Of a DNA stretch of 32,513 nucleotides, positions 1 through 6,580 are shown piece after piece. The DNA is taken from contig URXW01000018.1 of NCBI GenBank assembly GCA_900551995.1, positions 1 to 32,513 of the forward strand, in the 5' to 3' direction. The notes below the pieces were generated by a model. The model did no database searches. It had not been told where the DNA came from and saw only the letters and a list, made by a program, of their open reading frames with translations. Made by a program: the position numbers and the translations under genes. The DNA comes from an uncultured Eubacteriales bacterium (lineage in GTDB: Bacteria > Bacillota > Clostridia > Oscillospirales > Oscillospiraceae). How positions within the stretch are numbered: the stretch's first letter is position 1; each line of letters starts with the position of its first letter.

Positions 1-145
1 CCTCGGCCTCGGTGCGATTGCCTTCAACGGCAGCAGCCTCGAACTTCTTGATAGCAGTCTTCAGTGCGGACTTATTGGCTTTGTTGCGAGCATTTCTCGC
101 CTCTGCCACCAAAACACGCTTCTTAGCAGACTTGATATTCGGCAA
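1..145 (-). CDS. rpsT: 30S ribosomal protein S20 (partial, C-terminus outside window)
   Basis: Primary-binding small-subunit protein that contacts 16S rRNA. The reverse strand encodes a product beginning M-PNIKSAKKRV, the standard S20 N-terminus, followed by the basic, alanine-rich helix expected of the family. About 48 codons are visible and the rest lies beyond the window start. The start is a TTG codon (145-143), chosen because the conserved PNIKSAKKR follows at once and GGGGAGGTG (160-152) lies 6 nt upstream. Non-ATG starts are common for rpsT. It diverges from gpr, the same pair as in Bacillus. A sigma-A promoter lies at 210-238. Identification is secure. Confidence 0.95.
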   Translation of the reverse strand, partial: MPNIKSAKKRVLVAEARNARNKANKSALKTAIKKFEAAAVEGNRTEAE

Positions 146-209
146 ACCAAACACCTCCCCGACATGAATTTTGATTGCCGTGAAAAGATAAACTTCCACG
201 CAGGATGAT

Positions 210-238
210 ATTTTAGCATCTTTGCCCGGAAAATGCAA
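210..238 (-). promoter_or_regulatory. Sigma-A promoter of rpsT
   Basis: On the reverse strand, TTGCAT (238-233) and TAAAAT (215-210) are separated by exactly 17 nt, with a TG one base before the -10 (extended -10). The predicted transcript starts near 203 and gives a leader of about 58 nt before the TTG start of rpsT. This rests on reading the sequence only. Confidence 0.75.
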
Positions 239-268
239 GACTTTTTTGCAATTTCCACGACAGTTTTT

Positions 269-297
269 GTATAAAAGCCTTTCACCCGGTCAAGCTA
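269..297 (+). promoter_or_regulatory. Candidate sigma-F/sigma-G (forespore) promoter of gpr
   Basis: GTATA (269-273) fits the -35 shared by Bacillus SigF and SigG. Downstream, CAAGCTA (291-297) matches the SigG -10 (CATnMTA) at 6 of 7 positions. The overlapping GGTCAAGCTA (288-297) matches the SigF -10 (GGnnAnAMTR) with one mismatch. Spacers are 17 nt (SigG reading) and 14 nt (SigF reading). In Bacillus, gpr is transcribed by both factors. A start near 304 would give a leader of about 43 nt. The motif match is seen in the sequence. The assignment is inferred. Confidence 0.5.
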
Positions 298-346
298 CGG
301 GAAAGCCACAATATTTTGTGTTCAGAAGGGAGCATCAGCCACTATT

Positions 347-1207
347 ATGACCCTTTCCCGCACAGATCTGGCGGTGGAGACCGCCGAGGAGCTGTCCTCC
401 TCCCGCGATATTTTTTCCCCCGGCACCGGCGTCACCAGGACGGAAAGCCTCCACTGCGGCTGTCCCGTCACCCGCATCCGCGTCGCCACCGATGCCGGAG
501 CCGCCCTCCTGGGCAGACCCCCCGGAGCCTACGTCACCGTGGATCTCCGTCCCCTCCTCTCCCGGCAGGAGCCCCTCCTGCCCCGCGCCGCCGCCTGTCT
601 CTCCCGTGAGCTTCGCGCCCTCCTCCCTCCCGGCGAGGGCACCGCGCTGGTGGTGGGGCTGGGCAACAGTGCCATGACCCCCGACGCCGTGGGCACCGCC
701 GCGCTGGAGCACCTTCTCGTCACCCGCCATCTGCTTCAGGCGATGCCCCGCCAGTTCGCCGGGCTCCGTCCGGTAGCGTCCCTTCGCCCCGGCGTTCTCT
801 CCGCCACCGGCGTGGAGACGCTGGAGCTGATCCGCGGCGCGGCGGCGCACATCCGCCCCGCCGTCGTCATCGTCATCGACGCCTTGGCGGCGCGCAGCCG
901 CCGCCGTCTCTGCGCCACCGTCCAGCTCTCCGACACGGGACTGACCCCTGGCAGCGGCGTGGGCAACCACCGCAAGGCGGTCAACGCGCGGACGCTCCGC
1001 CTTCCGGTGGTCGCCGTGGGCGTCCCCACGGTCATCGACGGTGCCGCCCTCTGCGGCGATGAGGACGCCGCCCCCTCCGGGCTGTTCGTCACGCCCCAGG
1101 ACATCGACCGCCGCATCCGCGACATGGGCGCGCTCCTCGGCACCGCCATCACGCTGGCACTCCAGCCCACCCTCACCGCCGCAGACGTGACCGCCCTCCT
1201 CGGCTGA
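347..1207 (+). CDS. gpr: Germination protease GPR (spore protease, family M63 / A25)
   Basis: Endopeptidase that degrades small acid-soluble proteins (SASPs) when a spore germinates. It is made in the forespore as a zymogen. The 286-aa product carries the family hallmark RTDLAVE at residues 5-11 and the conserved regions with VGLGN and TPDAVG (near residues 102-114). It is somewhat shorter than Bacillus GPR because only four residues precede RTDLAVE, where Bacillus has about a dozen that include the propeptide. The ATG at 347 is the only canonical in-frame start close to the conserved block. The nearest SD-like stretch, AAGGGAG (325-331), is about 15 nt away, which is unusually far. It diverges from rpsT and is followed by nadE, which has its own promoter. 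Its presence shows the organism is from a spore-forming lineage. Confidence 0.93.
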   Translation: MTLSRTDLAVETAEELSSSRDIFSPGTGVTRTESLHCGCPVTRIRVATDAGAALLGRPPGAYVTVDLRPLLSRQEPLLPRAAACLSRELRALLPPGEGTALVVGLGNSAMTPDAVGTAALEHLLVTRHLLQAMPRQFAGLRPVASLRPGVLSATGVETLELIRGAAAHIRPAVVIVIDALAARSRRRLCATVQLSDTGLTPGSGVGNHRKAVNARTLRLPVVAVGVPTVIDGAALCGDEDAAPSGLFVTPQDIDRRIRDMGALLGTAITLALQPTLTAADVTALLG

Positions 1208-1211
1208 CCTC

Positions 1212-1240
1212 TTGCAAAACCTCCCCCGGTGCGTTACAAT
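1212..1240 (+). promoter_or_regulatory. Sigma-A promoter of nadE
   Basis: TTGCAA (1212-1217) and TACAAT (1235-1240) are separated by 17 nt. They begin 4 nt after the gpr stop codon, so nadE can be transcribed in vegetative cells independently of the spore-specific gpr. Confidence 0.7.
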
Positions 1241-1273
1241 AAAGCCACAAAAACCGCAAAAGGAGGTATCTCT

Positions 1274-2044
1274 ATGGAATTTAACCCCCAGACGCAGCTG
1301 GCGGGTCTGCTGGAATGGATGGCGGAGCAGATGACCGCCTGTCACGGCAAAACCGCCGTCATCGGCATCTCCGGCGGCAAGGACAGCTCCACCGTGGCGG
1401 CACTTGCCGTGGCGGCATACGGGCGCGACAACGTGTTCGGCGTCCTCCTGCCCGACGGTGAGCAGCCGGACATCGACTACTCCCGTGCGCTGGTGGAGCA
1501 CCTGCACCTGCCCCACACCACCATCAATATCCGCGACGCGGTGCAGGGTGTCCTCACCGAAATGGAAAAGGCGGGCATCACCCCCAGCCGCCAGACCGTG
1601 GTGAACCTCCCCAGCCGCATCCGTATGGCGACGCTCTACGCCGTGGCGCAGTCGCTGGACAGCGGCATCGTCATCAACACCAGCAATCTCAGCGAGGACT
1701 GGGTGGGCTACTGCACCATTTACGGCGACAGTGCCGGTGCGTTCTCCCCCTTGGGGATGTACACCACGGAGGAGGTCATCGCCCTTGGACGGGCCTTGGG
1801 GCTGCCGGAAAAATTCCTCATCAAGCCGCCCTCTGACGGGCTTACCGGCAAGACGGACGAGGACAATCTGGGCTTCACCTACCACGCGGTGAACGAGTAC
1901 GTGCGCCGCGGCGTGGTGGACCCCGCCGTAAAGGAGCGCATCGACGCCCTCCACCGCGCCAGCCGCTTCAAATTCACGACCCTCCCCGTCTACCACAACG
2001 GACTCCCCATGGCACTCACCGACGAAACCAACTACTACAACTGA
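1274..2044 (+). CDS. nadE: NAD synthetase, ammonia-dependent
   Basis: Catalyses the last step of NAD synthesis, amidation of deamido-NAD with ATP. The 256-aa product has the N-type ATP pyrophosphatase P-loop SGGKDS (residues 33-38) near the N-terminus. It lacks the nitrilase/glutaminase domain of long NadE enzymes, so it should use free ammonia. Other conserved pieces are NTSNLSEDWVGY, in the ATP and deamido-NAD binding region, and KPPSDGLTGKTDEDNLG, which matches the conserved C-terminal loop. The ATG at 1274 is preferred over an upstream in-frame ATG (1229) because AGGAGG (1261-1266) lies 7 nt before it and the upstream extension overlaps the -10 box. The pncC gene elsewhere in the window feeds the same pathway. 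A bidirectional terminator follows. Confidence 0.95.
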   Translation: MEFNPQTQLAGLLEWMAEQMTACHGKTAVIGISGGKDSSTVAALAVAAYGRDNVFGVLLPDGEQPDIDYSRALVEHLHLPHTTINIRDAVQGVLTEMEKAGITPSRQTVVNLPSRIRMATLYAVAQSLDSGIVINTSNLSEDWVGYCTIYGDSAGAFSPLGMYTTEEVIALGRALGLPEKFLIKPPSDGLTGKTDEDNLGFTYHAVNEYVRRGVVDPAVKERIDALHRASRFKFTTLPVYHNGLPMALTDETNYYN

Positions 2045-2066
2045 CCCTCCCGCCGCCGCGGCAAAA

Positions 2067-2093
2067 AAAAGAACGCCCATCGGGCGTTCTTTT
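2067..2093. terminator. Bidirectional rho-independent terminator between nadE and the 157-aa gene
   Basis: GAACGCCC (2071-2078) pairs with GGGCGTTC (2082-2089) around a 3-nt loop. The stem is extended by AAAA (2067-2070) pairing with TTTT (2090-2093). The A-tract and T-tract let it work for both convergent genes. Confidence 0.85.
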
Positions 2094-2105
2094 CCTATTC
2101 TGATC

Positions 2106-2579
2106 TCAGCCGTTGTCCGTCCGGTTTCTCCACTCCAGCTCCTGCTCCAGCTCGAATTTCAGCTTCTTGTTTTCCTCCACCAGCGTGTCGTAGTGCGTGC
2201 CCTGCACGTAGTATTTCACGAAGGCGAACGTCGCCTCGTTGAACTCCTCCTCGGTGTACTCCGGCAGCAGGGAACCGCCCTTGCGCCGCAGGCCGGACAC
2301 CTCCACCACCACCAGCCGGCGGTGCTCCTCGGACAGCTGGAACAGCTTCAGCTGCTCCGGCAGCTCCAAGCCCAGGTCATAGCGATCGTTGACGATCTCC
2401 AGCAGCCGCCGCTGCTCCGGCTTGGCGGAAACGATGACGCCGTGCTCCGCAAACAGCCGCTTCAGATAGCTGGCGGAGACTTCCTCGCGGGTGATGGTGC
2501 CCTTACCGATGCCGGTGAGCATGGTGTTGGACAGATTCAGGCTCATATAGACCTCGCTGCCGGTTTTCGGATACTTCAT
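2106..2579 (-). CDS. Hypothetical protein, 157 aa, with C-terminal coiled coil
   Basis: I do not recognise a characterised family. The product is soluble, with no signal peptide or membrane segment. It begins MKYPKTGSEVYMSLNLSNTM and is rich in charged residues and leucine. It ends in a heptad-like helix, LVEENKKLKFELEQELEW (about residues 135-152), that looks like a short coiled coil. The ATG at 2579 is chosen because AGGAGG sits 7 nt upstream; the reading frame stays open about 100 codons further, but that part is glycine-rich, non-protein-like and overlaps the promoter. It has its own sigma-A promoter (2640-2668) and shares a terminator with nadE, so it is a monocistronic unit and very likely real. 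Its function is unknown. The size and coiled coil would fit a small scaffold or regulator, but that is a guess. Confidence 0.8.
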   Translation of the reverse strand: MKYPKTGSEVYMSLNLSNTMLTGIGKGTITREEVSASYLKRLFAEHGVIVSAKPEQRRLLEIVNDRYDLGLELPEQLKLFQLSEEHRRLVVVEVSGLRRKGGSLLPEYTEEEFNEATFAFVKYYVQGTHYDTLVEENKKLKFELEQELEWRNRTDNG

Positions 2580-2639
2580 GGTCGTACCTCCTGTGATTTT
2601 CCGTATTTCGCCCGCAGGGGCGTTATTCCTTCCGCCTAT

Positions 2640-2668
2640 ACCGTACCATACCCGGCGGAGAAATGCAA
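2640..2668 (-). promoter_or_regulatory. Sigma-A promoter of the 157-aa gene
   Basis: On the reverse strand, TTGCAT (2668-2663) and TACGGT (2645-2640) are 17 nt apart. The predicted leader is about 55 nt. The -35 is identical to that of rpsT. Confidence 0.65.
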
Positions 2669-2699
2669 CCGTATTTGCCGTTTCCGGTACCGATTTATG

Positions 2700-2721
2700 C
2701 GAAAAAATCCATATTTTTTCG
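2700..2721. repeat. Perfect 9-bp AT-rich inverted repeat
   Basis: CGAAAAAAT (2700-2708) is exactly complementary to ATTTTTTCG (2713-2721) across a 4-nt centre. It lies about 32 nt upstream of the -35 of the minus-strand gene. It could be an operator or a small hairpin. No transcript ends here, so a terminator role is unlikely. Confidence 0.5.
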
Positions 2722-2875
2722 AAACTTCCCGGTTTTTTAGTTCCGAATGTACCAAACATATGAAACGCTCCCCCACCCAAAATCACCCCTCTTATCGCCC
2801 CTCCACCCCGTCCCCCGCCGCTCCAATGAATAATATACGGCGCGCAGCGAATAATTATCCCCCCCTCGAAGCCTG

Positions 2876-2904
2876 TTCCCAAATCCCCCCGCCTATGCTA
2901 TAAT
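2876..2904 (+). promoter_or_regulatory. Extended -10 promoter of the SPASM radical SAM gene
   Basis: A perfect TATAAT (2899-2904) is preceded by TGC (2895-2897), an extended -10. The -35 is weak (TTCCCA, 2876-2881, 17-nt spacer). The leader is about 30 nt to the TTG start at 2940. Confidence 0.7.
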
Positions 2905-2939
2905 AACAAAAAACCACCCGATGAAAGGGGGCGACGCCC

Positions 2940-3794
2940 TTGCTCCAACGCGCCTATGTGGAGATCACCAACATCTGCAATCTCCGCTGCGACTTCTGCC
3001 CCGGCACCCGGCGCGCACCCACCGCCATGTCCCCCGGCGACTTCGCGCAGCTGGCGGAAAAGCTCCGCCCCCACACCCGGTACCTCTACCTGCACGTCAT
3101 GGGCGAGCCGCTGCTCCACCCCCAGTTGTCCGAGCTGCTGTCCGTCTGCTGTGCGTTGGATTTTCGGGTCTGTTTGACCACAAACGGCTTCCTTTTGCCG
3201 GAAAAACTACCGATTCTCCGCGCCGCCCCCTGTCTCCACCGGGTGCACATCTCCCTCCACGCATACGAGGCGAACCGCACCCCCCTGACGCTGCCGGACT
3301 ATATCCGCGGCTGTGTGGAAAGTGCCGTGACGCTCTCCGAGGGCGGCGTGACCTGTATCCTGCGCCTGTGGAATCGCGGCGGCGGCGACATTCGGAACGG
3401 GGAAATCGAATCCCTCATCGGTCAATTTGCCCGCCGTGACATGGCCTCCCTGCCCACGGACAGAAAGGGCAGCCGCCGGCTGCTCCCCCACCTCTTTGTG
3501 GAAAACGCGGACAAATTCCACTGGCCGGGCGATCCCGCCTACCGCGGCCCCGACGCACAGTTCTGCTACGGGCTCCGCCGCCAAATCGCGGTGCTTTGCG
3601 ACGGAACGGTAGTTCCCTGTTGTTTGGACGGCGAAGGACATATCCCCTTGGGGAACCTTTTTACCCAGAGCATAGACGAAATTCTGACCTCCGACCGAGC
3701 GCAAAAAATCCTCCGGGGCTTCGACTGCCGCCAGCCCGCCGAGGAATTTTGCCGCCGCTGCGGCTTCGCCTCCCGGTTCAACGTCCCCCTGTGA
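2940..3794 (+). CDS. Radical SAM protein with SPASM/twitch-type C-terminal cluster domain
   Basis: The 284-aa product has the radical SAM cluster motif C13-x3-C17-x2-C20 in the context TNICNLRCDFCPG. A GEPLLHP segment follows (near residue 57) in the SAM-binding region. Near the C-terminus, Cys209, Cys227-Cys228, Cys263, Cys271 and Cys274 are placed as in proteins with an auxiliary iron-sulfur cluster of the SPASM/twitch type. Such enzymes modify peptides, proteins or small molecules by radical chemistry. The substrate here is unknown: no precursor peptide, maturase partner or transporter is encoded next to it. The start is TTG (2940), set by AAAGGGGG 8 nt upstream and by the conserved N-terminus that follows. 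mutY follows after 110 nt, so co-transcription is possible but not certain. The family-level call is firm; the exact subfamily is not. Confidence 0.85.
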   Translation: MLQRAYVEITNICNLRCDFCPGTRRAPTAMSPGDFAQLAEKLRPHTRYLYLHVMGEPLLHPQLSELLSVCCALDFRVCLTTNGFLLPEKLPILRAAPCLHRVHISLHAYEANRTPLTLPDYIRGCVESAVTLSEGGVTCILRLWNRGGGDIRNGEIESLIGQFARRDMASLPTDRKGSRRLLPHLFVENADKFHWPGDPAYRGPDAQFCYGLRRQIAVLCDGTVVPCCLDGEGHIPLGNLFTQSIDEILTSDRAQKILRGFDCRQPAEEFCRRCGFASRFNVPL

Positions 3795-3843
3795 CGTGGT
3801 GATACGCAGTACAACTTGAAGTACAACGTGGTTTACCGTACTG
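3794..3843. repeat. Short direct and inverted repeats before mutY
   Basis: AGTACAAC occurs at 3808-3815 and 3820-3827 (12-nt period). ACGTGGT occurs at 3794-3800 and 3826-3832. CAGTAC (3807-3812) is the reverse complement of GTACTG (3838-3843). The 110-nt gap is less GC-rich than its surroundings. A weak promoter reading (TTGAAG 3816-3821, 17 nt, TACTGT 3839-3844) overlaps the repeats, which could be an operator for mutY. Confidence 0.3.
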
Positions 3844-3904
3844 TGTTCCACTGGACACGCGCCGAAATACCTATCCATTTTAACCCAATATTCAACGAAC
3901 TCAA

Positions 3905-4972
3905 ATGACTTTTACTGAAATTCTGCAACCCATTCCCGGCGTGCTGCTGCCGTGGTACGACCGGCATCGCCGCACCCTGCCGTGGCGGGAGGAGGTCTCC
4001 CCCTACCGCACCTGGGTGTCGGAGATCATGCTGCAACAGACCCGCGTGCAGGCGGTAATGCCCTATTTTTCGCGGTTTTTGGACGCCGCCCCCGATATTC
4101 TGACGCTCTCCCGTCTGCCGGAGGAGCAGCTGCTGCGCTTGTGGCAGGGGCTGGGGTATTACAGCCGCGCCCGCAACCTGCAAAGGGCGGCGCAGGTCAT
4201 GGTCACGCAGCACGGCGGCTGTATGCCGCAGACGTACAATGAACTGATAAAGCTCCCCGGTGTCGGAGATTATACCGCCGGTGCTATCCTGTCTATCGCC
4301 TTTAACCAAGCCGTTCCCGCCGTGGACGGCAACGTTTTGCGTATCGCGGCGCGACTCACCGCCTGCGGGGAGAATGTCCTCGACACGCGGACACGCGATA
4401 AGTTCCGCCGCGCCCTCGCGGACGTGATGCCCGCCCGCAGACCCGGCGATTTCAACCAGGCTCTCATGGATCTGGGCGCGGAGATCTGCCTGCCGAAAAA
4501 GCCGAAATGCGATGTCTGCCCCGCCGCAAACCATTGTCGCGCAAGGGCTGCGGGGATTCAGGACACCCTGCCCCTGCGGGAGAAAAGCACCGCCCGCTCC
4601 ACGGACAGGCTGACGGTGTTCGTCCTCACCCGGCAGGACGGCAAAACGGCGATCCGCCGCCGCGGCGACAGCGGGCTTCTGGCGGGGCTGTGGGAGTTCC
4701 CCCACGCAGAGGGAGAACTGCCGGAAACCCTTGCGGCACAACAGCTTTCCGCGTGGGGACTGCGCGTCAGGGGCTGGCGCAGAACGCTCCGCGCCGCCCA
4801 CCAGTTCACCCACCGCCGGTGGGAGATGACCGGCTACCTGCTGGATGTGGAGGGCGATGGAGAACCGGACTGGCTGTGGGCGGACGAGGCGGCGATGGAG
4901 GCGAAGGCGATCCCCTCCGCCTTCAAGGCGTTCACCGCCGCTTTGCGGGAAGAAAGTTCGGAAAACGTGTGA
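3905..4972 (+). CDS. mutY: A/G-specific adenine DNA glycosylase
   Basis: Removes adenine mispaired with 8-oxoguanine and so prevents G:C to T:A transversions. The 355-aa product has the full MutY layout: catalytic Glu40 in SEIMLQQTRV, a helix-hairpin-helix LPGVGDYTA (117-125), catalytic Asp141 in VDGNV, the [4Fe-4S] loop with cysteines spaced x6-x2-x5 (CLPKKPKC, CDVC, then NHC), and a C-terminal NUDIX-like 8-oxoG-recognition domain (about residues 230-350). The ATG at 3905 gives the normal MutY N-terminus but has no clear SD, which is unusual in this window and suggests weak or atypical initiation. tdk follows after 51 nt. With mutS and mutL it makes three DNA-repair genes in the window. Confidence 0.95.
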   Translation: MTFTEILQPIPGVLLPWYDRHRRTLPWREEVSPYRTWVSEIMLQQTRVQAVMPYFSRFLDAAPDILTLSRLPEEQLLRLWQGLGYYSRARNLQRAAQVMVTQHGGCMPQTYNELIKLPGVGDYTAGAILSIAFNQAVPAVDGNVLRIAARLTACGENVLDTRTRDKFRRALADVMPARRPGDFNQALMDLGAEICLPKKPKCDVCPAANHCRARAAGIQDTLPLREKSTARSTDRLTVFVLTRQDGKTAIRRRGDSGLLAGLWEFPHAEGELPETLAAQQLSAWGLRVRGWRRTLRAAHQFTHRRWEMTGYLLDVEGDGEPDWLWADEAAMEAKAIPSAFKAFTAALREESSENV

Positions 4973-5023
4973 ATTAACGAGAAAATCGCTATAAATACCG
5001 TGAATCAGTGGAGGAGAAAAGGG

Positions 5024-5611
5024 ATGGCACAGCTCTATTTCAAGTACGGAGCCATGGGCTCCAGCAAGACCGCAAACGCGCTGATGGCGCGGTTCAACTA
5101 TGAGGAGCGGGGACAGGCGACGCTGCTGGTGAAGCCCCGTCTGGACACCCGCGACGGCGACCACATGGTCTACTCCCGCATCGGTCTGAAGCACCCGTGC
5201 ATCTACTTCGACGAGATGCGCGCCATGCCGGAGGAGGAGCTGAAGACCTACGCCTGCATCATCATCGACGAGGCGCAGTTTCTCACGAAGGACGAGGTCT
5301 ACTACCTCGTGCATCTGGTGGACGAGTGCGATATTCCCGTGATCTGCTACGGTCTGCGGGCGGATTTCAAGGGCGAGCTTTTCCCCGGCAGCTACCATCT
5401 TCTGGTGCTGGCGGACAAGCTGGAGGAGGTCAAAACCATCTGCTGGTGCGGCAAAAAAGCGGCGTTTAACGCCCGGTTCGACGAGAACGGACAGGTGGTG
5501 AAGGAGGGCGCGCAGGTGGTGCTGGGTGCCAACGACAAGTACATCGGGCTGTGCCGCCGCCACTGGATGGCAGGCGATCTGGGCCCGGACTTCGATATCC
5601 GCAGCGTATGA
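5024..5611 (+). CDS. tdk: Thymidine kinase (type II)
   Basis: Phosphorylates thymidine to dTMP in the pyrimidine salvage pathway. The 195-aa product begins with a P-loop, GAMGSSKT (residues 9-16), has the Walker B/catalytic DEAQF (Asp82-Glu83), and ends with the zinc lobe (Cys140, Cys142, Cys177, His180), with the CWCG arrangement of the short bacterial enzymes. The start is the ATG at 5024 because GGAGGAG (about 5010-5016) stands just upstream; an in-frame GTG at 5000 would overlap this SD. Its TGA overlaps the ATG of the next gene by 4 nt (ATGA), so the two are probably translationally coupled. Confidence 0.95.
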   Translation: MAQLYFKYGAMGSSKTANALMARFNYEERGQATLLVKPRLDTRDGDHMVYSRIGLKHPCIYFDEMRAMPEEELKTYACIIIDEAQFLTKDEVYYLVHLVDECDIPVICYGLRADFKGELFPGSYHLLVLADKLEEVKTICWCGKKAAFNARFDENGQVVKEGAQVVLGANDKYIGLCRRHWMAGDLGPDFDIRSV

Positions 5612-6480
5612 AATGTACGCTGTGTCCCCGCAGCTGCGGCGCGGAGCGGGACGGGAAAACGGGGGCGGGCTTCTGCCGTATGCCCGCCGGGCTGCGCGTG
5701 GCGCGCGCCGCACTGCACCACTGGGAGGAGCCGCCTATCTCCGGCAAAAACGGCGCGGGGACGGTGTTTTTCTCCGGGTGTACGCTGCGGTGCAGCTACT
5801 GCCAGAACGGGGATATTTCCGCCGGAGGGCAGGGCAGGGACATTACGCCGGAGCGGCTGCGGGAGATCTATTTTGAGCTGCTCGGTCAGGGTGCCCACAA
5901 CATCGAACTGGTGACGCCCACCCATTTTCTCCCGTGGATCCTGCCGTCGCTGGAGCCGAAGCTGCCGGTGCCGGTGGTCTATAACTGCGGCGGGTACGAG
6001 AGGGTGGAGACGCTGCGCCTGCTGGAAGGAAAGGTGGACGTGTGGCTGCCCGACCTGAAGTACAGCGACGGTGCTCTGGCGCGGGAGCTGTCCGGGGCGG
6101 AGGACTATTTCCCGGTGGCGTGCGACGCCATACGAGAGATGTTCCGCCAGACGGGGCGTCCCGTCTACGACGGGAACGGGCTGATGCGCCGTGGCGTCAT
6201 CGTGCGCCATCTGGTGCTGCCGGGGTATCTGGACAACACCCGGCGGGTGCTGGACTGGCTGGCGGAGACGTTCGCGCCGGGGGACGTGGCGGTGTCGCTG
6301 ATGAGCCAGTACACGCCGCCGCCCCACATGACCGGCCGCCTTGCCCGGCGCGTGACGGCGGCGGAGTACAGGGCGGCGGTGGCGTATATGCGGAACTGCG
6401 GCATTGAGGACGGCTTCGTGCAGGAGCGCACCTCCGCGGAGGAGGCGTACACCCCGGCGTTCGACGGCACAGGCGTGTGA
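5608..6480 (+). CDS. Radical SAM protein, PflX-type (COG1313, pyruvate formate-lyase activase-like)
   Basis: The 290-aa product has an N-terminal cysteine set (Cys3, Cys6, Cys10, Cys23) likely to hold a metal or an extra cluster, then HHWEEPPISG, then the radical SAM motif C58-x3-C62-x2-C65 in SGCTLRCSYCQN. This order is typical of the COG1313/PflX family, whose members resemble glycyl-radical enzyme activases but whose targets are not established. ELVTPTHFLPWI and YNCGGYE (SAM-binding region) also fit. The start at 5608 overlaps the tdk stop (ATGA), so it is probably co-translated with tdk. No glycyl-radical enzyme is encoded in the window. A strong terminator shared with nifJ follows. An activase role is an inference from homology only. 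Confidence 0.87.
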   Translation: MKCTLCPRSCGAERDGKTGAGFCRMPAGLRVARAALHHWEEPPISGKNGAGTVFFSGCTLRCSYCQNGDISAGGQGRDITPERLREIYFELLGQGAHNIELVTPTHFLPWILPSLEPKLPVPVVYNCGGYERVETLRLLEGKVDVWLPDLKYSDGALARELSGAEDYFPVACDAIREMFRQTGRPVYDGNGLMRRGVIVRHLVLPGYLDNTRRVLDWLAETFAPGDVAVSLMSQYTPPPHMTGRLARRVTAAEYRAAVAYMRNCGIEDGFVQERTSAEEAYTPAFDGTGV

Positions 6481-6514
6481 CGGCGGAGGCGCGGTAGGGG
6501 GTTATCAAAACGCA

Positions 6515-6545
6515 AAAAAGAGGCTGCCTGTGGCAGCCTCTTTTT
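6515..6545. terminator. Bidirectional rho-independent terminator between the pflX-like gene and nifJ
   Basis: GAGGCTGCC (6520-6528) pairs with GGCAGCCTC (6532-6540) around a TGT loop, flanked by AAAAA (6515-6519) and TTTTT (6541-6545). It serves both convergent genes. Confidence 0.9.
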
Positions 6546-6580
6546 CGATAAAGAGAGGGGGTAGATCTCTTTTGCGGGGA

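Larger units (their letters stand above)
2580..2939. other. Divergent intergenic region (360 nt) with two promoters and an inverted repeat
   Basis: The stretch holds no gene I can support. It contains the minus-strand promoter of the 157-aa gene (2640-2668), a perfect AT-rich inverted repeat (2700-2721) and the plus-strand promoter of the radical SAM gene (2876-2904). The C-rich section between about 2768 and 2892 shows no other motif I recognise. Confidence 0.6.

Noticed and set aside
288..293. TTGACC on the minus strand as a -35 of a second rpsT promoter
   Set aside because: The only -10-like hexamers (TATACA at 14 nt, TACAAA at 16 nt) are poorly spaced or weak. The downstream promoter at 210-238 is much better.
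335..2080. A 581-codon minus-strand frame spanning gpr and nadE
   Set aside because: It crosses two well-identified genes and the nadE terminator. The composition is typical of an antisense frame.
3833..5713. A 626-codon minus-strand frame opposite mutY and tdk
   Set aside because: Antisense shadow across two real genes, with no family features.
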